A DNA stretch of 64,000 bases. Source: Quercus robur. Its lineage: Eukaryota; Streptophyta; Magnoliopsida; Fagales; Fagaceae. Of this stretch, positions 57,582-64,000 are shown in pieces (the first letter of the stretch is position 1; each line of letters starts with the position of its first letter). The notes under the pieces are model-generated. The model ran no database searches, was not told where the DNA came from, and was given only the letters and a program-made list of their open reading frames with translations. The stretch is taken from the NCBI RefSeq assembly GCF_932294415.1, contig NC_065538.1, forward strand, positions 25,259,957-25,323,956. The letters are read 5' to 3'. A program made the translations under genes and the position numbers.

Positions 57582-58640
57582 GTGAAAGAAGCTCCTGAGT
57601 GTATGAATGATGGTGTTAAGAATGTGCAAGAAGAACATATTGAAGTCAACCTGGGTGATAGAGAAGAAGGTAAAAAAATGGTAAAGATCAGCAAGAATAT
57701 GTTCGAAAAAGAAAGAGGAAAGTTGGTAGTTTTGTTGAAGGAATACAAGGATGTTTTTGCTTGGAGTTATCAAGAAATGCCAAGTCTAAGCTTGAACTTG
57801 GTAGTGCACAAGCTAAAGGTGGATCCTAATGCTAAACCTGTGAAACAACCGCCAAGGAAATATCGTTTGGAAGTGGAGGAAAAGATAAAGCTTGAAGTAC
57901 AAAAGCTTTTAAAGGCGAGATTCATTGAGGAGATCAAATGCCTGAGCTGGTTAGCTAACATAGTCCCTGTAAAGAAGAAAAATGGTCAGATAAGAATTTG
58001 TGTAGATTTTTGGGATCCCAATAACACCTGTTCAAAGGATGAATTCCCATTTCTTAATGTTGATATCCTAGTAGATGCAGTGGTTGGTCACAAGCATTTC
58101 TCATTTATGGATGGTTATAATGGGTATAATCAAATCCTTATGGACCTAGCAAATGCCTCGAAAACTACTTTCAGGACACCTTTTGGGAATTATTTCTATA
58201 GGGTGATGCCTTTTGGATTGAAGAATGTAGGTGCAATGTACCAAAGAACCATGACCGTAATCTTTGGGGACATGCGGCATAAGTAGGTAAAAGATTACAT
58301 TGGTGATCTTGTGGTAAAAGTGAAGAATCCTTTAAAGCACTTGGTGCACCTAAGACAAGTTTTTGAAAGATGCAGAGAGCATAATTTGAGGATGAGTCCT
58401 TCCAAGTGTGCCTTTGGAGTATCTTCAGGGAAATTCTTGAGATTTCTTGTTCATCATAGGGGGATTGATTTGGACCCTACAAAGGTTGAAGCAATAACTA
58501 TTTTTAGCCCTCCTACGATTCTGAAGGAGTTAAGAAGCTTTGTGGGAAATGTTTCTTACTTAAGAAGATTCATTCTAGCCTCTCCTGAGATCTTAAAGCC
58601 TCTCATGGAGCAAACAAAGAAAGGGGTAACTTTTGTATAG
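57582..58640 (+). pseudogene. Reverse transcriptase of the Ogre-like element
   Basis: Reads VFAWSYQEMP, WLANIVPVKKKNGQIRICVD, FSFMDGYNGYNQI and YRVMPFGLKNVGAMYQR, the normal gypsy series. The catalytic box is YIGD (58296-58307), so the first aspartate is lost. A stop at 58284-58286 precedes it. After that the thumb region (PSKCAFGVSSGKFL) stays open to 58640. Confidence 0.85.
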
Positions 58641-59660
58641 TGCGATCAATGCCAAAAAGCATTTAAGAAGATTCAGATGATATTGGGGGATCCCCACACC
58701 ATGATGGCCCTTGTACCTGGGAAACCCCTGCTATTGTACATAGCTAATACCGAGCAATACTTGGGAGCACTGTTAGCTTAGGAGCAGGAAGGGCTAGAGA
58801 AGCCAGTGTCTATATAAGCAGGCTTATGAAGGGACTAGAGTTAAGATACTTAACAGTTGAGAAAGTATGTTTGTCTTTAGCCTTTGCTGTGACGAAATTC
58901 AATCATTACTTTCTAGGACATTGTGTGCAACTGGTGACTAAGTGTAATCCCATGAAGTATCTTTTGACATGCCTTCAGTTATCAGGAAGAGTGGGGCAAT
59001 GGGCCATCCTGACATTGTGCATTGAGTGCATATGGCCAACCGCCATCATAGGCCAGGCAGTAGCTGATCTACTCGCTAATTTTCCTAGGACAAATTATTT
59101 TTTACCCCCTCAACAGGAAATTATGGTGATAGAGGAGCAAGTGTGGTCGATGTATTTTGATGAGTCATCTACAATTCAAGGAGAGGGGATGGAAGTAGTC
59201 TTAAAGTCACCAGGGGAAGAGCATACATTTGCCTATAAACTACACTTCCTTTGCTTTAACAATGAAGCAGAATATGAAGCCTTGTTGGTAGGGTTGAAGG
59301 CTACCAGAAGGTTAAGCATAAAATGGTTGAAGGTATTTGGTAACTCTGAGTTGGTAATAAGATAGGTTGAGGAAATTTACAAAGTAAAGAATCCTAGTTT
59401 GGTTGCTTACAGATCTGCAGTGCAAAGAATCATGGAACACTTTACTTTCATAAAGTACAAGGTGGTTAACAGAGGTGAAAACAAGCTTGTTGACTTACTA
59501 GCTACTCTAGCCACTAAGTCTATACTAAAGAAAGAAAAGATGACACTCCGAGTTGAGAAGCAACTTGGTTTAGTTCAAGATGAGCTATGTTTCCCTCAAG
59601 ATTGGCGAAAACCTTTGTTAAAAGCAATGACTCAAGGGAAGTGTGTTGGTTAGAGTTAGC
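58641..59660 (+). pseudogene. RNase H region of the Ogre-like element
   Basis: A first degenerate RNase H (LLYIANTEQYLGALLA) is followed, after a frame change near 58800, by the archaeal-type RNase H: SMYFDESSTIQGEGMEVVLK, NNEAEYEALLVGL and FGNSELVIR. The aspartate in the last box is replaced by asparagine. The dual RNase H places this element in the Tat lineage. Confidence 0.8.
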
Positions 59661-61163
59661 AACAAATATGAAAGACTTCCTTAGGATTAATGGGGATTTG
59701 TTTCTTAGGGGATTAGAAGGTTTGCTGATGAAGTGCGTTTCAAGGTAGGAAGGACTGACATTGTTTCACAGATTGCACTATGATATTTGTGGTGCAAAAT
59801 CTCAATGTTAGCCTCTACAAAAGATTGAAAAGGTTGGGGATCTTTTGGCTAGAAATGGCCAATGATGCTAAGAAAGAACAATAGAGTTGTAAGACTTGTT
59901 CTGTTATTCCTCCAGATCATGCAAAAGTGCATAATGGCAAATTACTCAAAGAAGATTGGTAGGATCCATATTTGAGATACCTTTTGCAAGGTATATTTCC
60001 TGCTGATCGTGTACAAAGAGAAAAATTTTAAAAATATGTGACTAGGTTTAAAGTGGTGGATGAGAAATTGTTCAAGAGAAGTTTCCAAGGGAGATGGATG
60101 GTATGTATTCCTACTAATTAAGTTAATGGCGAACCAACAGGACACTCGGGTGGGAGAAAATTGTGGCAAATGGCTTTGTACCAGGGATATTACTGTCCCA
60201 TAATGCAAAGGAATGCTCAAGACTTTGCAAAGAAGTGTTAAGAATGCCAATGGCGGGGAGACGAAATACACACTAGCCATCAGAGTCTTCATCCAATTGT
60301 GGCTCCATATCCATTCCACAACTGGGGGCTGGATTTTATAGGACATATAAACCCCCTCTCTGAAGGATGTACATGAATATTGGTAGCCACTGAGCTATTT
60401 ACCAAGTGAGTAGAAGCTGTGGCTATAAAGAGGGCAACAGGTAGCTCAGTGGCTAATTTCTTAAGGGAGAATATAATATGTCATTTTGGGGTACCCAACA
60501 AAATTATTTTTGACAATGGCATACTATTCTTGAACAAGGATGTGCGCTGTTTAACAGACTGGTACCCCATTTCTCACATGACATCTACTCCTTATTATCC
60601 CAAAGGAAAGGGTCAAGCTGAGGCCTCTAACAAAAGATTATTGAAGATATTGGGAAAAATGACTAAGGAGAATGAAATGGGGTGGAAGGAGGAGCTTCCT
60701 ACAACTCTGTGGGCTCATAGAACTGCCAAATCACAAGTTACAGGGGCTTCATCATTTTCTTTAATCTATGGCACAAAAGCTATTATCCCAATAGATTTAT
60801 TAAGGCTAGTGGTGAAACTGGCAAAGATTGCAGGAATACCTAGAGAAGACACTTTGGAAATTATGGAGAAAATGTGCGACAATGCTGCCTCTCATAACCA
60901 CCTTTACCAGGCTAACATGAAGGCTAAACACGAAGGCCAAGTTAAAGAAAGAAAGTTTCAAGTGTGAGAATTATTTTTGGAAAGCTGCCTCGCATGTATA
61001 AGGAGTTGCTGGAGCTGTTAAACATAAGTTTTCTCCAAAATGGGAAGGACTATACATAGTAGAGGAAGCACATGCAACAGGACATTATTGGCTAAAGGAT
61101 CAAGTAGGTATAAAGGCGTATAGCCCCACTAGCAAAGCCCACCTTAAGAAATATCATGCTTAA
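59661..61163 (+). pseudogene. Integrase of the Ogre-like element
   Basis: The zinc-finger part is badly broken (stops at about 59880, 59960 and 60120). The core has WGLDFIG near 60330, FGVPNKIIFDNG near 60490-60525 and KGQAEASNK near 60615, the three catalytic positions D, D and E. The C-terminal part ends TSKAHLKKYHA at 61163. The stretch 60419-60967 is open. Confidence 0.8.
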
Positions 61164-61359
61164 CCTTGTAAAAACTCCTTTTTTTTTTTTTGTGTGGCCA
61201 TCATGTCAAAATGATTTTATGTTTTGCAAAACTCATACTATTATAAACAAAGACTTATATACAATTATTTCATATGATGTTGTTCATAAGATGCATGCAA
61301 AGTCTAAATAGTTTGTCAAAATAAGGCATGGTAAAGTTATAGTACAACCCCATGGCCTT

Positions 61360-64000
61360 TCAAGACCACAAAAAAATATTACAACTTGAAAAGTGAATGT
61401 TTGTGAGAAAACTAAAATTTTCAAGAGAGAAGTCTAGATCACTCAGAGCTCTTAGCTCACCTTCTAAATTCTCAATCTCTTTCCTCAAAGAGTTACGTTC
61501 TGTGGTGACACCTTCTAGTTAAGTTTGAAGGGCAGAACTTGCTTCTTGTTGGGATGTTAATTCCATTTGAAGTCTTTTGATTGATTCCTAGAGCTGAGTA
61601 ATTGAAGTGACATGCACCTGTAACGCTAATTCTGCTTCCTTTGCTTTGTTGATACATGAGTTCTCCTTAACTCTTATGAGGGTCCTTTTTGGACAGTACC
61701 CAGGCCCAAGTAGACACAAGAACCTTGGGTCCTTTTACTTGTTGTTTTAAGGGACTGGGCTTGGTTCACCACAGCTAAATGAGCTGATTACAAACCAGAT
61801 GGTGCACAGAGCAAGAATCTTACAATACATACATACTAGCAAACAAGAAATATATGCATTGAACAACAAGAAACAATAAAGGGGCAATGCGATAGAGAAA
61901 GACACAAAGTAAACGTTAGGGGTCCTTAAGATACTGTGTAATATTTCATTAATTTCTCAATTATGTAATACATCATGCTCACTAGGACGTATCACAAGAT
62001 CCAAATAAGTTCAAAAATCATAGACTTAGATCTCTTCAAGCCTCTATGACTTGCAAAGTTTGAATCCTTTTAAATCCAAGTGTGTTCTCTAGTGGCTGTT
62101 TTGGAGATACGGGGTGGTATTTTCCTCTATTTCCTTACTTTCTTTGAATTCTAATAGAGTTTTCTCAATGATTCTACTCTAATTTACTGTTGCTGAATGT
62201 CCCTTCACTGTTGGCTGCTTTCCCCTTTTATAATGTCATCCTAGGATTCCAGGGTACCACTGATTCCCCCCATTTGCTTTCTTGGGTACCAGAACCAATG
62301 TTGTGCCAGCAACCTTGGTGGCTAATCCCTTCCTTATTTCTCATCATTTTCTCCTTTTGGTGCTTCTTCCCCAAAAGTCTCCAGCTGACTTTCCATTTTG
62401 GGGTATCCTTAAAGAGCTGACTTTTGGTTCTTCTTCCTTCAAGGCCTCTCACCCCTTTTCAGACTCAGCTTTTGGCTGCACTTCCTCTTGTCATTTTTCC
62501 CAAGTGAGCTGATTCCTTCTTGCCAGGTTGAAAGTCTTCCCAGCTACTTTCCTTTGTAGTTCTTCATTCTGGGTTCTCCGAGGTACTAGTCCTTTGCTCA
62601 TGAATAGTTGGTTTCCAAGCTTTTTGGTTCCTTTTTGCATCATTGGGTGGCTAATAAGGATGTATCTATTCTCATTCCTTGTGTTTCTTGGCACTCCTTT
62701 TGAGTTGTCTTAATCTCATCCTAGCTTTGCTGCACGTCTCGAGGATGCCGAGCCCTTGGCTGTCCTTGGATATCCCGGTCCAGTTCTTACCACTGGACCA
62801 CCTAGTGGTTCTCTGACCTTAGCGGGCTGGGCTCTTTTCTTCTTCCCTTTGTTTCATGAATTCTAAGGCCTATCCTTTCGTGGGTTTGGGTTCTTCCCTA
62901 AATCCCTCAATGGAGTTGGGCCTACCATATTTTTTTCTTTATTGCGGGCTCAAGTCTTTTATTTTCTCATGGAGTTCAACTCTCTGTGCCATTTTGGGCC
63001 TTGGTGCAACATGGTGACTTTTTTTTAGACCTCAACAACTTTTAGTTCACGAAGTAAGGATAAGGAAGCATGAACAAAGGGTCCTGCCTTCTTTAAGTCC
63101 CTCAATGCAGTGACACAACTCTTTAACCTACCGAAATTGACACATAGGCTCCCAACCTCGCTTAGTGTGGAAAGGAAGTTGTCAAGGGGAAGAGCTAGAC
63201 AATCCTCTTTACCCTTTGACTGCAGTTAGGATATGATAGACCCAATTTGCTGTAAGAGAAAGCTCCTAAGTGATAGGGTCCACTTGCTGGTATCATTCAT
63301 GGTTTTGAGATATATAGAGAGCAATAGAGAACAAGTTGCTCTTAGATTGGGAGAAGCCAATGAGAGCAATGGATTAGGTTTTGTCTGGGCACTTTCACCC
63401 TCTTGTCCCTTGGAAGTAGCTTCTGTTAAGTTTTCTTTTTCTTGAGGATTTTCGATGTACACCCGATTTAAGTCCTCCATTTCATTGTTAGACCTTGTCT
63501 TTTCATTGGAAGTCATTTCTTGTACAGAAACCTCTTGGGTTGAAGAAGTGACTTTAGATTTTAGTCGAGCTTGAGAAGTAGAGCCTATAACCTGTCAAAG
63601 GTCAAAAATGGAGAAAAGAAGAAAAGTTAATTGAGTTCAGGAATAAAAGAAGAGGTTACAAGAAATAGTCAATATAGAGAAAAGAGTGTACCTTGGGCTT
63701 CTTACTAGAAGGGGTTTTTGCATTCTTATATCTCTTGGTGCTTGAAAGTTTGGTGTTTAGAAGGGGCTTCAAAGTAAAATCTCCTTGAAAAATAGGTGGA
63801 ACGTCCACTCGTTGGGCACCACTTTGCCAAAAATTCCTAACATGCTCTTTGATATTGGACCACCATAACTTGAACTTAGGTGAAGGCAATCCAATTCTGG
63901 TGGGGGAAGTGAAGGGGATATCGGGGCTTAATACTAAAATCTTGATGAGATTTTCCTTTTTAAAGGCTAAAGAAGCTACCACAGCAGGCAAAGCTGAGGT
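61360..64000 (-). CDS. Antisense ORF downstream of pol, spliced, partial
   Basis: On the minus strand the first exon runs from beyond 64000 to 63692 (MPAVVASLAFKKENL, SPKFKLWWSNIKEHVRNFW). A 100-base GT..AG intron (63691-63592) follows, and joining keeps the frame. The second exon stays open to about 63228, after which a branch-point-like CTAAC and TGCAG (near 63225) suggest another intron. Then comes GKEDCLALPLDNFLSTL...HASLSLLRELK to 63038. A solo LTR interrupts it. It resumes at 61674 with a coiled-coil region (NKAKEAELALQ, TERNSLRKEIENLEGELRAL) carrying two stops and ends at TGA 61362-61360. No known domain is certain; the order (globular part with WW, then coiled coil) recalls plant-mobile-domain-type proteins, which is a guess. 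It is less damaged than the sense pol genes. Confidence 0.55.
61675..63037 (-). mobile_element. Solo LTR inside the antisense ORF
   Basis: On the minus strand it starts TGTTGAGGTC and ends GGACCCTCATA (probably once CACA). A TATA box (ATTATAAAAGGGG, near 62235) and a polyadenylation-like U5 with ATTAATGAAATATTAC lie downstream. Length 1363 bases. Flanks on the plus strand are ACTCT (61670-61674) and ACTTT (63038-63042), a 5-base duplication with one mismatch. Removing it rejoins ...LLRELK with VKEN..., in keeping with insertion into a once-continuous ORF. Confidence 0.7.

Larger units (their letters stand above)
55262..64000 (+). mobile_element. Decayed Tat/Ogre-like gypsy element with antisense ORF
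   Basis: A TATA box (CCTATAAATAAGC near 55297) and the end of a probable LTR precede the primer site at 55332. Gag, protease, RT, RNase H and integrase follow in gypsy order to the stop at 61161-61163, with many stops and frameshifts. Downstream, an antisense gene runs from beyond the window to 61360. Maize Grande, also Tat lineage, has an antisense ORF in the same place. The 3' LTR is outside the window. The 5' LTR is only partly recognisable, being split by the solo LTR at 52431-55256. Confidence 0.75.

Overview
This window is nuclear DNA from a flowering plant, most likely a woody eudicot. It is AT-rich, introns have GT..AG borders, and every large coding region belongs to a plant-type transposable element: Ty3/gypsy Tat-lineage, L1-type LINE, Helitron, a Copia-like gag-only element, solo LTRs and MITEs. 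The only host-gene material I can see is broken. I found no bacterial operon, CRISPR array or RNA gene.

Layout. 1-6465: minus-strand Tat-lineage gypsy element with one uninterrupted 1747-codon gag-pol, a primer binding site and its 5' LTR; the other LTR lies outside the window. 6466-8000: gene-poor DNA with an LTR-like remnant, microsatellites and a small inverted-repeat MITE. 8000-16120: decayed host-gene DNA. It holds a 5'-exon-like GC-rich stretch, one copy of a duplicated gene fragment, and exons of an ATM-type PI3K-like kinase (FAT region) with intervening exons missing and a CpG-rich insert. 16370-20530: dead L1-type LINE on the minus strand whose 5' part is inverted. 20900-22930: second copy of the duplicated gene fragment, with a 46-base pure G tract.

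23227-43215: Helitron territory. A good Helitron 5' end (23227) precedes a spliced Rep/PIF1 gene that is open for about 1180 codons and then stops just before helicase motif II. Further Helitron-like and exon-like pieces follow, and a good Helitron 3' end lies at 43189-43215. A Copia-like element with two LTRs and only a gag-like ORF (37447-42202) sits inside the right part. 43260-43800: exon-like piece and PPR gene fragment. 43855-49510: second, near full-length dead LINE. 49640-52430: duplicated and LTR-like DNA.

52431-64000: nested retroelements. A 2.8 kb gypsy-type solo LTR with target duplication CTCAT contains a long-TIR Mutator-type MITE. It lies just left of a decayed Tat/Ogre-like element on the plus strand (primer binding site 55332, gag, protease, RT, RNase H, integrase to 61163). 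Downstream of pol this element carries a convergent antisense, intron-containing ORF (61360 to past 64000), itself interrupted by a 1.36 kb solo LTR.

The genes do not form a host pathway. The window is a stratified record of insertions into decayed host genes. The items most worth following are the antisense ORF of the Ogre-like element, the exon-like inserts in the Helitron, the ATM pseudogene with its GCGCGTG/TGACG-rich insert, and the CGTCC-rich young gypsy element.
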